This document shows positions 33,342 through 40,230 of a stretch of DNA of 43,233 bases, in pieces. Position 1 is the first letter of the stretch; each line of letters opens with the position of its first letter. The translations under genes and the position numbers were made by a program. The DNA is from Eubacterium sp. Lineage in GTDB: Bacteria > Bacillota > Clostridia > Oscillospirales > Acutalibacteraceae. Where the stretch lies: assembly GCA_017514345.1 (NCBI GenBank), contig JAFWKC010000096.1, positions 1 through 43,233 on the forward strand, given 5' to 3'. Below the pieces are notes generated by a model that worked only from the letters and a program-made list of their open reading frames with translations, made no database searches and was not told where the DNA came from.

Positions 33342-34058
33342 ATGCAAAATAATGAATTTCGTAATGCATCACGCTTTTTATTGTTTACATATTTTGGCTT
33401 GGATTTTAATGTAGACAAAACTGAAGCTATTAAAAAAGCTATTGATATAGCTTACAATGATGCAACTCTAATGGGAGCGTTCAATACAAAAAAAGATAAA
33501 AATGACAATGGTGAAGATAGAAAGAACAAAGTTGTTAAGGCATTAGAAGACCAAATTGACGATTTTAAAAAGTGGCACTCTGACTTGTGTTCTGATTTAG
33601 AAGACAATGACAAAGGATTCAGCTTTGGAAACGCACAAAAACTTGTCAATATGACAATAAAGAATATGCATATTATTTATTCAGTAATAAATGAGTTTAA
33701 CCCCGATAATAAATTTGTATCATTCTTTAAAGAAAGATTTCTTCCTCATTATAGTGCTTTTCATATTCCCGTAGACGACTATATACTAGAAGCTGCTTGG
33801 GTTCTGGAAAGCGAAAATGATAAAAGAGATAGTAAGATAATTAAATTCCCAATAAAAGATTCTGCTTGTAAAACAAAGTACGGAAAATATAATTCAGAAA
33901 AGATTACTAGGTGGAGTTCTTGGAACGATGAAACATATTATGCTTTTCAAAACTCTTTAAAAGATTTCATTAGAAAGGATAATCCTGAAAAAAGCCCATT
34001 AGACTGGGAATATGACGCATGGATAGCAACAGCAAAAAAAAGAAAAGACCAAAAATAG
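33342..34058 (+). CDS. Unknown helical protein of 238 residues
   Basis: The start at 33342 follows GAGGTGA. The protein is charged and mostly helical: ASRFLLFTYFGLDF at 9-22, a Lys/Asp-rich loop with KKDKNDNGEDRKNK near 50, long helices to about 130, then FFKERFLPHYSAFHIPVDDYILEAAW near 126-151. A Trp-rich end (RWSSWND, SPLDWEYDAWI) closes it. There is no membrane segment and no catalytic motif I know. Its codon use is the most AT-rich of the neighbourhood. Its own promoter lies in the AAA+ gene and its own terminator follows directly, so it is probably a single-gene insertion or cassette. Confidence 0.6.
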   Translation: MQNNEFRNASRFLLFTYFGLDFNVDKTEAIKKAIDIAYNDATLMGAFNTKKDKNDNGEDRKNKVVKALEDQIDDFKKWHSDLCSDLEDNDKGFSFGNAQKLVNMTIKNMHIIYSVINEFNPDNKFVSFFKERFLPHYSAFHIPVDDYILEAAWVLESENDKRDSKIIKFPIKDSACKTKYGKYNSEKITRWSSWNDETYYAFQNSLKDFIRKDNPEKSPLDWEYDAWIATAKKRKDQK

Positions 34059-34060
34059 AG

Positions 34061-34089
34061 AGATGCGTCGGAAACGGCGCATCTTTTCT
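34061..34089 (+). terminator. Terminator with a GAAA tetraloop
   Basis: AGATGCGTCG (34061-34070) and CGGCGCATCT (34075-34084) pair over 10 bp with one T-G pair around GAAA, followed by TTTCTG. The sequence CATCTTTTCTGATATT after it recurs after the phosphatase gene at 34568. Confidence 0.9.
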
Positions 34090-34114
34090 GATATTATATA
34101 TTCAGGTGATGAAT

Positions 34115-34582
34115 ATGAATATCAAAATATTAAGCAGAACGAAAGCGGTTAAGCTGAGCTATACCGATTTTGAAAAAGACAAGGTAATTATTTCAATCAG
34201 GGACCCGTGGGCTGAAAAAGCGCAGTTTAACGATGGTAACAGTTCAATTAAGGAAATACTGTATCTTTCGTTTTACGATATAAGTGAGGAAACAAAGGAT
34301 ATCTTTGACGGTTACAGCTCAATGTCTCCCGATGACGCCCTGAAAATCGCTCACTTTGTCAACAAATGGAAGGATAAGGTTGACACCATTTGGGTACACT
34401 GCGAGGTCGGTGTATCCCGCAGCGCAGGAATCGCAATGGCAATTATGGAATACTTGAACTTGGACTTAGCCCCGATATTTGAAAACCCAATCTATTGCCC
34501 GAACATGCTATGCTATGAATTAACCAATCAGGCATTTAAAAATCAGAGAGTACATACAAAAAATGACGATGCGCCGCTTTAG
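34115..34582 (+). CDS. Dual-specificity/tyrosine phosphatase-like protein
   Basis: The 155 residues contain IWVHCEVGVSRSAGIAMAI near 95-113, the HCxxGxxRS phosphate-binding loop of Cys-based protein phosphatases (Cys nucleophile, Arg for phosphate). The order of parts fits the dual-specificity fold: an N-terminal beta region with KVIISIRDPW near 24-33, an acidic loop DISEETKDIFDGYSS near 58-72 that could carry the general acid, the P-loop, and a short helical end. The start at 34115 follows AGGTGAT. Close relatives in bacteria include phage and element-borne types; the target is unknown. The gene lies between two nearly identical terminator modules, which suggests movement as a cassette. Confidence 0.82.
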   Translation: MNIKILSRTKAVKLSYTDFEKDKVIISIRDPWAEKAQFNDGNSSIKEILYLSFYDISEETKDIFDGYSSMSPDDALKIAHFVNKWKDKVDTIWVHCEVGVSRSAGIAMAIMEYLNLDLAPIFENPIYCPNMLCYELTNQAFKNQRVHTKNDDAPL

Positions 34583-34597
34583 GTGCATCTTTTCTGA
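34568..34597 (+). terminator. Terminator of the phosphatase gene
   Basis: GATGCGCC (34568-34575) and GGTGCATC (34582-34589) form an 8-bp stem with one G-T pair, then TTTTCTGATATT. The left arm lies within the last codons of the gene. It matches the module at 34061-34097. Confidence 0.8.
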
Positions 34598-34614
34598 TAT
34601 TGTATTCTTGGATT

Positions 34615-34830
34615 CGGGAGAGGTCCCGTTTCTTGAATTATTGCGAAGCTTTAATTTACCTGAGGCGTTGCACTATGCCTCGTTAAACAAGAGGTGACCG
34701 TGTCGGACTACGAGACCGAACAGCTCGCCTGAGCCAAATCAGGCAGGCTCCTGTGCCGGAAGTCTTTACGGGAAGCCATGGCACCCCGACCTGCGGCTCG
34801 CTGAACCGCCGCCGCAGGAGGCACAATTTT
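34615..34830 (+). ncRNA. Candidate structured noncoding RNA, about 215 nt
   Basis: This gene-free stretch (34598-34933) is GC-rich inside an AT-rich region and packed with pairings: CGGGA/TCCCG (615-619, 624-628), GAGGC/GCCTC (662-666, 677-681), CCTC/GAGG (678-681, 691-694), and GAGCC/GGCTC (731-735, 746-750). GTGCC/GGCAC (753-757, 780-784) and CTGCGGC/GCCGCAG (791-797, 811-817) follow. A long-range TGCCTC/GAGGCA pair (676-681, 818-823) comes just before ATTTTTATACTTTTG. No open frame covers it. It has many helices rather than the single long hairpin of 6S RNA. An ornate clostridial RNA such as the raiA motif is one candidate, which I cannot confirm. Confidence 0.6.
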
Positions 34831-34884
34831 TATACTTTTGACTAACTCTCAAATCTGAAACGGTTATTAAAGTTATTAATACGC

Positions 34885-34913
34885 TTTACAGAAATGGCAA
34901 AATGTTGTATCAT
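34885..34913 (+). promoter_or_regulatory. Promoter of the UDG-like gene
   Basis: TTTACA (34885-34890) and TATCAT (34908-34913) are 17 nt apart. GAGGTG and the ATG at 34934 follow. Confidence 0.55.
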
Positions 34914-34933
34914 CGAAAATGAGGTGAAAAACT

Positions 34934-35641
34934 ATGAGTATTAAGAATAAGGAAAAAGAACTATTTAAGCGTTGGAAAGAAGAAAGAAATTATCCATATT
35001 TTATTAATGACGGTCTTTTTTGTGAAGAAGTATGGAACGAACAGCAAATAAAGATCCTTTATGTTTTGAAAGAAGCGGATTGGGAAAATGCAGATTTAGA
35101 CTTATGCGAGTTTCTCTTATCTGAAACGAGTCCAACTTACTGGAAAACATGGAACAATATTACCCGTTGGACACAAGCGATTCGTTATGGAGGAAATTAT
35201 CCGGAAAATGTTAGCAGTTCCGACAAGACCGCTTGTTTAAAAACCATAACAGCAATAAACATTAAAAAGGTTGGCGGAGGCGCACAATCTAATGACGAGG
35301 AAATACGTCAGTACGGAGAAAGAGATTCAGAATTCATAAAATGCCAAATTGAGCTTTATCAGCCTGATATTATCATATGCTGTGGACGGGGTAACGGTAA
35401 AAATGCCGATATACTGTACAACTATGTTTTTGACAAAAAGTCCGAATGGCAAACACCAATAAAGAGTTATAGTTTCAAGTATAGTTATAATTGGTATTTA
35501 GCGTTACTTGAATCAGGCAAAACCATTCCCGTCGTTTCTTTCAGACATCCGCAAATTCGTGGAAATCATAAGACTTTTAAAAAGTATTATGATGATATGT
35601 TAGCATTATCAACAGAACTAAAAAATCGCGGCTTGATTTAA
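34934..35641 (+). CDS. Possible uracil-DNA-glycosylase-fold protein, function unproven
   Basis: The 235-residue protein contains IKILYVLKEADWE near 38-50, then TAINIKKVGGGAQSNDEEI near 107-125. After those come FIKCQIELYQPDIIICCGRG near 133-152 and VVSFRHPQIRG near 208-218. This pattern of a first strand ending in a loop, AxINxKK, PDIIIxCG and a late His-Pro recalls the uracil-DNA-glycosylase superfamily fold in loosely related bacterial proteins. The catalytic motif of true UDG is not obvious, so activity on DNA is only a suggestion. GAGGTG precedes the start. The PPP phosphatase gene starts 1 bp after its stop, so both are coupled. Confidence 0.5.
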   Translation: MSIKNKEKELFKRWKEERNYPYFINDGLFCEEVWNEQQIKILYVLKEADWENADLDLCEFLLSETSPTYWKTWNNITRWTQAIRYGGNYPENVSSSDKTACLKTITAINIKKVGGGAQSNDEEIRQYGERDSEFIKCQIELYQPDIIICCGRGNGKNADILYNYVFDKKSEWQTPIKSYSFKYSYNWYLALLESGKTIPVVSFRHPQIRGNHKTFKKYYDDMLALSTELKNRGLI

Positions 35642-35642
35642 T

Positions 35643-36341
35643 ATGACCTATGTAATATCAGACCTGCACGGTTACCCTATTGAAAAACTGAAAATGCTGC
35701 TCAAGAGGGCGAACTTCGGCGAGGATGATTTTCTGTATATCCTCGGTGATGTTGTAGATAGAAACGGCGACGGCGGCGCGAGCATTCTGCTCTGGCTGCT
35801 GGAGCAGTATAACGTTCAGCTCATTCTCGGCAATCACGAGGCAATGCTCCTTTCCTGCGATTTTGTTTTTGACGAGATTACCGAGGACAGCGTTGCGGCG
35901 ATGAATAGCGAAAAGATTGAGTTGCTGAATAACTATATGCTTAACGGCGGCGACGTAACGCTCAAAGCGCTCCGCACTCTGCCGAGAGAAAAGCAGCAGG
36001 ATATTCTCGATTATCTGCGTGACTGTCCGCTTTACGAAGCCGTTACCGCAGGCGGTAGGGATTTTATTCTTGTTCATTCCGGCTTTGACAATTTCAGCAA
36101 AGACAGAAAGCTTTCCGACTATTCAGCAGACGAGTTTATCTGGGCGTGGCCCGAGCTCACGGACGAATACTTTGACGATATTCATACAGTATTCGGTCAC
36201 ACTCCGACTATGAACTACGGCGATGAATACAAAGGTAAAATCATAAAAACGCGGACCTGGACGGATATTGACTGCGGCGCCGCCTACGGCAACGAGTCGA
36301 TTCTCTTACGACTTGATGATTACAAGGAATTCAAATTATAG
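35643..36341 (+). CDS. PPP-type Ser/Thr phosphatase (metallophosphoesterase)
   Basis: The 232 residues carry the metallophosphoesterase signatures in order: DLHG at 7-10, GDVVDRNGDG near 35-44, GNHEAML near 60-66, VHSGF near 142 and FGHTP near 184. This matches the lambda-phosphatase/PrpA-type group that removes phosphate from Ser, Thr or His in proteins, using two metal ions. Related enzymes are carried by phages and gut Clostridia. Its GC is higher than that of the UDG-like gene upstream, although the two are 1 bp apart, which suggests different origins. The Phd-Doc promoter starts directly after its stop codon. Confidence 0.9.
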   Translation: MTYVISDLHGYPIEKLKMLLKRANFGEDDFLYILGDVVDRNGDGGASILLWLLEQYNVQLILGNHEAMLLSCDFVFDEITEDSVAAMNSEKIELLNNYMLNGGDVTLKALRTLPREKQQDILDYLRDCPLYEAVTAGGRDFILVHSGFDNFSKDRKLSDYSADEFIWAWPELTDEYFDDIHTVFGHTPTMNYGDEYKGKIIKTRTWTDIDCGAAYGNESILLRLDDYKEFKL

Positions 36342-36396
36342 TTGACAAATCAAATAATATGTATATAATAAAAGTAGGATATATTTGTCCTACTTT
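36342..36396 (+). promoter_or_regulatory. Phd-Doc promoter and palindromic operator
   Basis: A near-perfect promoter has TTGACA at 36342-36347, a 16-nt spacer and TATAAT at 36364-36369. Immediately after it AAAGTAGGA (36371-36379) and TCCTACTTT (36388-36396) form an inverted repeat over the start site. That is where an autoregulating Phd antitoxin would bind; as RNA it could also form a leader hairpin. Confidence 0.75.
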
Positions 36397-36415
36397 TTAT
36401 AATGGAGATGATAAA

Positions 36416-36661
36416 ATGTTAATTGACACCAACACTATGTTTTCTATGACGCAGGCAAATCAGAACTTCTCTGCTGTTGCAAGGTCTGTTGACAGAAACG
36501 GCGAAGCAGTTGTTCTGAAAAACAATAAACCGAAATATCTTGTTGTTGATATGGAAAACGAGGATTTCATTCTTGATTTAACGGATGATGAGAAAATTGA
36601 CATCGTTGCAAAACGTGTTCTTCAAAGATACCTTCCTGCGTTTAAGGAGCTGGCAAAATGA
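36416..36661 (+). CDS. Phd/YefM-family antitoxin
   Basis: The 81 residues begin MLIDTNTMFSMTQANQNFSA, followed by VARSVDRNGEAVVLKNNKPKYLVVDM. This is the Phd/YefM N-terminal DNA-binding fold, in which an SxTxARxNFS-like segment is followed by PxxxLV. The C-terminal 30 residues are the flexible toxin-binding tail. GGAG precedes the ATG at 36416; the longer frame to 36359 runs through the operator. It should repress its own promoter and neutralise the Doc protein, whose gene starts inside its stop codon. Confidence 0.9.
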   Translation: MLIDTNTMFSMTQANQNFSAVARSVDRNGEAVVLKNNKPKYLVVDMENEDFILDLTDDEKIDIVAKRVLQRYLPAFKELAK

Positions 36662-37035
36662 TTAAATTCAGTAAAGAGAAAATACTGCTTTTACATCAGG
36701 TAATGGCGGAGGCAACCGGCGGAGATATCGGCGTGCGTGATGAAGCGTTGCTTGAATCGGCGATTGAAACAATCTATTCCACCTTTGACGGCGTTGAGCT
36801 GTATCCTACAAAAGAAGAAAAAGCGGCAAAGCTCGGCTACTCCCTGATTTCAAATCACGCCTTTGTTGATGGCAACAAGCGAATCGGAATGTATATTATG
36901 ATATCCTTCCTTGAACTCAACGGAATTAAGGTTGATGCAACAAACGATGAGGTTTACAAGCTCGGAATGGCGGTTGCGGACGGCTCTGCAGACAATGATG
37001 ATATCCTGAAATGGATAAATGAACACAAAATCTAA
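36658..37035 (+). CDS. Doc-type toxin (Fic fold)
   Basis: Doc toxins phosphorylate elongation factor Tu and block translation. The 125 residues include GGDIGVRDEALLESAI near 21-36 and the Fic signature HAFVDGNKRIG near 63-73, which fits the Doc form HxFxDANKR with Gly for Ala. The tail GSADNDDILKWI is also typical of Doc. The start overlaps the antitoxin stop (ATGA), coupling toxin to antitoxin. A terminator follows 12 nt later. The pair probably stabilises the mobile region. Confidence 0.93.
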   Translation: MIKFSKEKILLLHQVMAEATGGDIGVRDEALLESAIETIYSTFDGVELYPTKEEKAAKLGYSLISNHAFVDGNKRIGMYIMISFLELNGIKVDATNDEVYKLGMAVADGSADNDDILKWINEHKI

Positions 37036-37047
37036 TACAACTTTATT

Positions 37048-37078
37048 GCCCACGGAGAAATTCGTGGGCTTTATTTTT
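37048..37078 (+). terminator. Terminator of Phd-Doc
   Basis: GCCCACG (37048-37054) and CGTGGGC (37063-37069) pair perfectly, followed by TTTATTTTTT. Confidence 0.9.
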
Positions 37079-37247
37079 TAATAAAGATTTTTGACTTTAA
37101 TTTGGATTTTTCTCGATTATTATATATGAACGGCAATTTAATATGGAGTTATTTTGTCCCATTAGAAATGTTAATCTGTGTTTGAAAGGAAAAGAACATA
37201 AATAATTTGAATTAAACCGACTAAACAGTGTTTATCAAACGGTTATT

Positions 37248-37276
37248 ATTAAGGATTAGTAGCTTTAATCCTTAAT
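37248..37276 (+). promoter_or_regulatory. Leader hairpin before the lipoprotein gene
   Basis: ATTAAGGATTA (37248-37258) and TAATCCTTAAT (37266-37276) form a perfect 11-bp stem with no T tail, 6 nt before the GGAAGGAGGG ribosome site. It may stabilise the message or bind a repressor. The rest of 37079-37297 shows no gene. Confidence 0.5.
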
Positions 37277-37297
37277 GCATATGGAAGGAGGGATATA

Positions 37298-37660
37298 ATG
37301 AAAAAATCAAAGGTATGGCTTTGCGTTTTATTAATCGTTTTAGCGGCAATGCTGGTGTTTTCGGGATGTTCTAAATCGGAATATGATGAAAACGATTACG
37401 AAACCGAGGAAACCACAGCGGCAACAGTAGAAACAACACAAGCTACAGCCAGGTATAACCACGTTGCTATTCAAAACTGTGTTGTCAACAAGCAGGACGG
37501 CTCGCCTGATTTTGAATACTATTACAAGTGCGATGCGTGCGGGTATATGGGCGACTGGCCGAAAACTGCAAGCTCAACGGGCGATAGTGTTGCAGATAGC
37601 TTTTTCTGCGACACATGCAATGACTGGAAAATGGTATATATTGATACCTACCCTCAGTAA
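37298..37660 (+). CDS. Small lipoprotein with a zinc-ribbon-like Cys pattern
   Basis: The 120 residues start with a lipoprotein signal; the lipobox VFSGC places the modified Cys at 24. An acidic Thr-rich linker (EETTAATVETTQAT) should hold the rest away from the membrane. Two CxxC pairs, CDACGYMGDWP near 75 and CDTCNDWKM near 101, suggest a zinc ribbon or disulfide-held outer domain. The family is not recognised. The ribosome site GGAAGGAGGG is very strong. It ends 72 nt before the retron RNA and is closed by its own terminator, so it is probably independent of the retron. Confidence 0.75.
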   Translation: MKKSKVWLCVLLIVLAAMLVFSGCSKSEYDENDYETEETTAATVETTQATARYNHVAIQNCVVNKQDGSPDFEYYYKCDACGYMGDWPKTASSTGDSVADSFFCDTCNDWKMVYIDTYPQ

Positions 37661-37673
37661 ATAAATATTGAAG

Positions 37674-37695
37674 CAGCCCCTTGTGGGCTGTTTTT
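37674..37695 (+). terminator. Terminator of the lipoprotein gene
   Basis: CAGCCC (37674-37679) and GGGCTG (37685-37690) form the stem, followed by TTTTTG. Confidence 0.82.
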
Positions 37696-37731
37696 GTGCC
37701 ACAGCATATGATACTTTATTCTTGAAGGAGG

Positions 37732-37869
37732 CAGTCGGCGGCAGAAGATTGAAATGACGTGTTTTCGTTTCAGGCGAGTGCGAGTCGTGCTCGTTAAATA
37801 AAAGTCCAACAAAGCGATGAACATTAGCATTGCTTCGCAATGCAAACTATACTCAGGTGCCGCCGGCTG
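37732..37869 (+). ncRNA. Candidate retron msr-msd RNA with a1/a2 inverted repeats
   Basis: CAGTCGGCGGCA (37732-37743) pairs with TGCCGCCGGCTG (37858-37869) over 12 bp with one G-T pair, as a1 and a2 of a retron do. The right arm ends 8 nt before the ATG of a retron-type reverse transcriptase. Between the arms are three hairpins: TGAAA/TTTCA (37750-37772), an imperfect GAG/CTC stem (37775-37791), and the perfect GCATTGC-TTC-GCAATGC (37828-37844). The last could be the msd stem copied into DNA. I cannot assign the branching G or the msd ends by eye. The pairing next to an RT of the right type is strong circumstantial evidence. Confidence 0.7.
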
Positions 37870-37877
37870 TTAATATT

Positions 37878-39458
37878 ATGAAATTACAGATTGAAGATTT
37901 TGAAAATGTAAAAGTAGATATAAAGGAGTTTATTGAATATATTATGCCAAGCAATAAACAATCCATGAATAAACTTGCAAGAATTCTATATCCCGACAGC
38001 AACGAAAAGGATTATGATTCTTTAACCAATTATCTTTACGTAATGCTTGACGGTATTGAAAAAGATTACGAAGAATTCACGATAAAAAAGAAAAACGGAA
38101 AACTGAGAACTATCAGCAAGCCCAACGAAGCACTTGCCGATATCCAAAAGCGTATATATGAATACATTTTAAGAAATGCTCCTGTTTCACCTTGCGCGGC
38201 AGCGTATGTTAAAGGCAAATCAATTCGCGATGCAACAGCCAAACATATCGGTCAGCCCATACTGATAAAGATAGATGTAAAAGACTTCTTTTACAATATA
38301 TTTTTTGATTCGGTAAACGATGCTTTTACCAATCTTGGCTTTGATAAGTATCAGGCAATTACGCTTGCAAATTTTTGCTGCTATAAAGGCAGCTTACCGC
38401 AAGGCACATCAACTTCTCCAATGCTTTCAAACTTGGTTTTCAGAGATTTTGACGATGAAATGGAAAAGCTTTGCTTAAAGTACAATATCAGGTATACAAG
38501 ATACAGCGATGATATGCTGTTTTCCGGTAGCTTTGATAATGAGTTTGATACAAAGCGTTTTGTGCCTTATGTTAAGTTTATGCTTGAGGATTTCGGCTTT
38601 CAGATGAACTTAAGCAAAACAAAGATTATAAAGCAGGGACAGCGCCAAACTGCTCTCGGCGTAGTTCTTAACGAAAAGCAACAGGTTACAAAAGAATATC
38701 GTAAGCAGATAAGACAGGAAATTCATTATTGCTCGGAGCATTCAGTAAAATCTCATCTTGAACATATTCAAGATGAGAGATTTCTGCTCCCAAACGGCGA
38801 GCCTGACTATATCGGATATATTGATAATCTTAACGGCAGAATAAACTTTGCTCTGCAGATTAACCCCGATGACATGGAAATGGTATCCTACAAAAACTCG
38901 TTAAAATCCTTATCGTCTTCAATGTACCAAGCCAAAGTTGTTGAGCAGAATCAGCTTATGGAATGCTTATACAAGGTGTTTTCCGATTATGTCAACAGCA
39001 AAATAAAATATACAATACTGTATAAAAAACTACTTGAATACGGTTTTAGTAATTCTCAATTAAGCAAAATAGGAATTTATGAAGAAAAAATAGTGTATGG
39101 ATTTGACGAGGTGTATTTAACAAAAGATGATAAAGGAAACTATTTGTCATTGATTACCAAACACAGTTGCAGTGAGCACTTAGGAAATGTAATAATTAAT
39201 CCTTATTGCGATGGATTCTTCGGAAGCAGGTTTGATAAGAACCTCGGTTATCTGACCGTTACATCGGATAAAATCGCCGCAGTTACAAGCGGGCTTACCA
39301 ACTATGTTTCCTTCAACAACGCACCGAGCAAGTTTTTCCTCTCAAAGAAAAAGCTTGAAATGATACGGAAATATGGCAACAAAGTAGTTGTTGCCGATTG
39401 CTCGGGAGCGGAATACATACGCCTTCAGATGATAGCAAATCATATTGAAGTAATTTAA
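37878..39458 (+). CDS. Retron-type reverse transcriptase with a C-terminal extension
   Basis: Retron RTs copy part of their own RNA into a DNA branch, and most act in anti-phage defence. From the ATG at 37878 there are 526 residues; the frame upstream (TTG at 37830) runs through the msd hairpin and a2 and is not coding. RT motifs are KIDVKDFF at 131-138, LPQGTSTSP at 173-181, the catalytic YSDD at 209-212, and TALGVVLN at 258-265. YRKQIRQEIHYC at 274-285 matches the post-motif helix of retron RTs. Residues 346-526 exceed the usual retron RT and show no known motif; they may be a fused effector. A DnaB-like ATPase gene follows after 14 bp. Confidence 0.88.
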   Translation: MKLQIEDFENVKVDIKEFIEYIMPSNKQSMNKLARILYPDSNEKDYDSLTNYLYVMLDGIEKDYEEFTIKKKNGKLRTISKPNEALADIQKRIYEYILRNAPVSPCAAAYVKGKSIRDATAKHIGQPILIKIDVKDFFYNIFFDSVNDAFTNLGFDKYQAITLANFCCYKGSLPQGTSTSPMLSNLVFRDFDDEMEKLCLKYNIRYTRYSDDMLFSGSFDNEFDTKRFVPYVKFMLEDFGFQMNLSKTKIIKQGQRQTALGVVLNEKQQVTKEYRKQIRQEIHYCSEHSVKSHLEHIQDERFLLPNGEPDYIGYIDNLNGRINFALQINPDDMEMVSYKNSLKSLSSSMYQAKVVEQNQLMECLYKVFSDYVNSKIKYTILYKKLLEYGFSNSQLSKIGIYEEKIVYGFDEVYLTKDDKGNYLSLITKHSCSEHLGNVIINPYCDGFFGSRFDKNLGYLTVTSDKIAAVTSGLTNYVSFNNAPSKFFLSKKKLEMIRKYGNKVVVADCSGAEYIRLQMIANHIEVI

Positions 39459-39472
39459 GCGGAGGTATAAAA

Positions 39473-40165
39473 ATGGAAAACAACGCTACTATTACAGGAA
39501 TAACAAAGTTGGATGAAATACTTGACGGCGAACTAAAAAAAGGTGCTTTATATCTGATTGCATCACAGCCCAATTACGGAAAAACAAGCTTTGCAATACA
39601 GACAGCTGCAAGTATTGCCGAAAGCGAAAAGAAGGTGTTTTTCTGTTCGCTTGGAATGATAAAAGAGCAGATAAAAGACCGTTTAGCAAAGCAAGGAAAA
39701 GAAAATGTGTCAATCGTAATTGAAGACAGAAGTGGCATAACCCCTTGTGAAATAAAAGAGATGCTTATTGCTCAAAATGCAGAAGTTGCAATTATTGATT
39801 ATTTGGGGCTTATTTATATTGATGGAAAATTCGAAAACAGACGTCAAGAAATAACAGAAATAACCCGTCAACTAAAAGTTATTGCAAAAGAACTTCAAAT
39901 ACCTATAATTTGCCTATCTCAATTATCCAGAAGAGCGATGTTTGTAAGAGGAAAAGGGCATATTCCACGTCCCAAATTACCGGAAGATTTGCGCGTGTTC
40001 GGTAGTATTGAACAGGATTGCGATGTAATAATATTTCTACACAGAGAAGAAGATGCAACGGATAGCAACGTGGAAATAATAGTTGCCAGAAACCGTTATG
40101 GACAATGCGGAACTATAGAAGCAACGTTTGATAAAGAAAGACTATTATTCACAGAAAAAGAGTAA
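39473..40165 (+). CDS. Stand-alone DnaB-C-like RecA-fold ATPase
   Basis: This is the C-terminal motor domain of DnaB replicative helicase without the N-terminal domain. In 230 residues the motifs are Walker A SQPNYGKTS at 31-39, Walker B IIDYLGL at 107-113, SQLSRR at 149-154, LRVFGSIEQDCDVIIFLHRE at 173-192, and ARNRYGQCGT at 205-214 with the finger region. These are the DnaB signatures in the right order, shortened in the middle. GGAGG precedes the ATG, and the gene lies 14 bp after the RT gene in the same direction. It could be the retron partner or a replication or remodelling factor of the element. DNA unwinding by itself is uncertain, since ring assembly normally needs the missing domain. 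Confidence 0.85.
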   Translation: MENNATITGITKLDEILDGELKKGALYLIASQPNYGKTSFAIQTAASIAESEKKVFFCSLGMIKEQIKDRLAKQGKENVSIVIEDRSGITPCEIKEMLIAQNAEVAIIDYLGLIYIDGKFENRRQEITEITRQLKVIAKELQIPIICLSQLSRRAMFVRGKGHIPRPKLPEDLRVFGSIEQDCDVIIFLHREEDATDSNVEIIVARNRYGQCGTIEATFDKERLLFTEKE

Positions 40166-40170
40166 GCTTG

Positions 40171-40204
40171 AGCGGGTGGGTGATTTTAATCCCACCCGCT
40201 TTTG
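40171..40204 (+). terminator. Terminator closing the RT-ATPase unit
   Basis: AGCGGGTGGG (40171-40180) and CCCACCCGCT (40191-40200) form a perfect 10-bp stem followed by TTTG. The RT and ATPase genes therefore share one transcript end and are separated from the helicase. Confidence 0.88.
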
Positions 40205-40230
40205 TACAATCCGATTAAGGCGGTGAGAAT

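Noticed and set aside
34598-34830. 6S RNA
   Set aside because: 6S RNA is one long irregular hairpin with a central bubble; this stretch has many separate short helices, so only an unnamed structured RNA is claimed.
37830-37877. Upstream extension of the RT frame from a TTG
   Set aside because: It runs through the msd hairpin and a2 repeat, has no ribosome site, and the ATG at 37878 gives the usual retron RT start.
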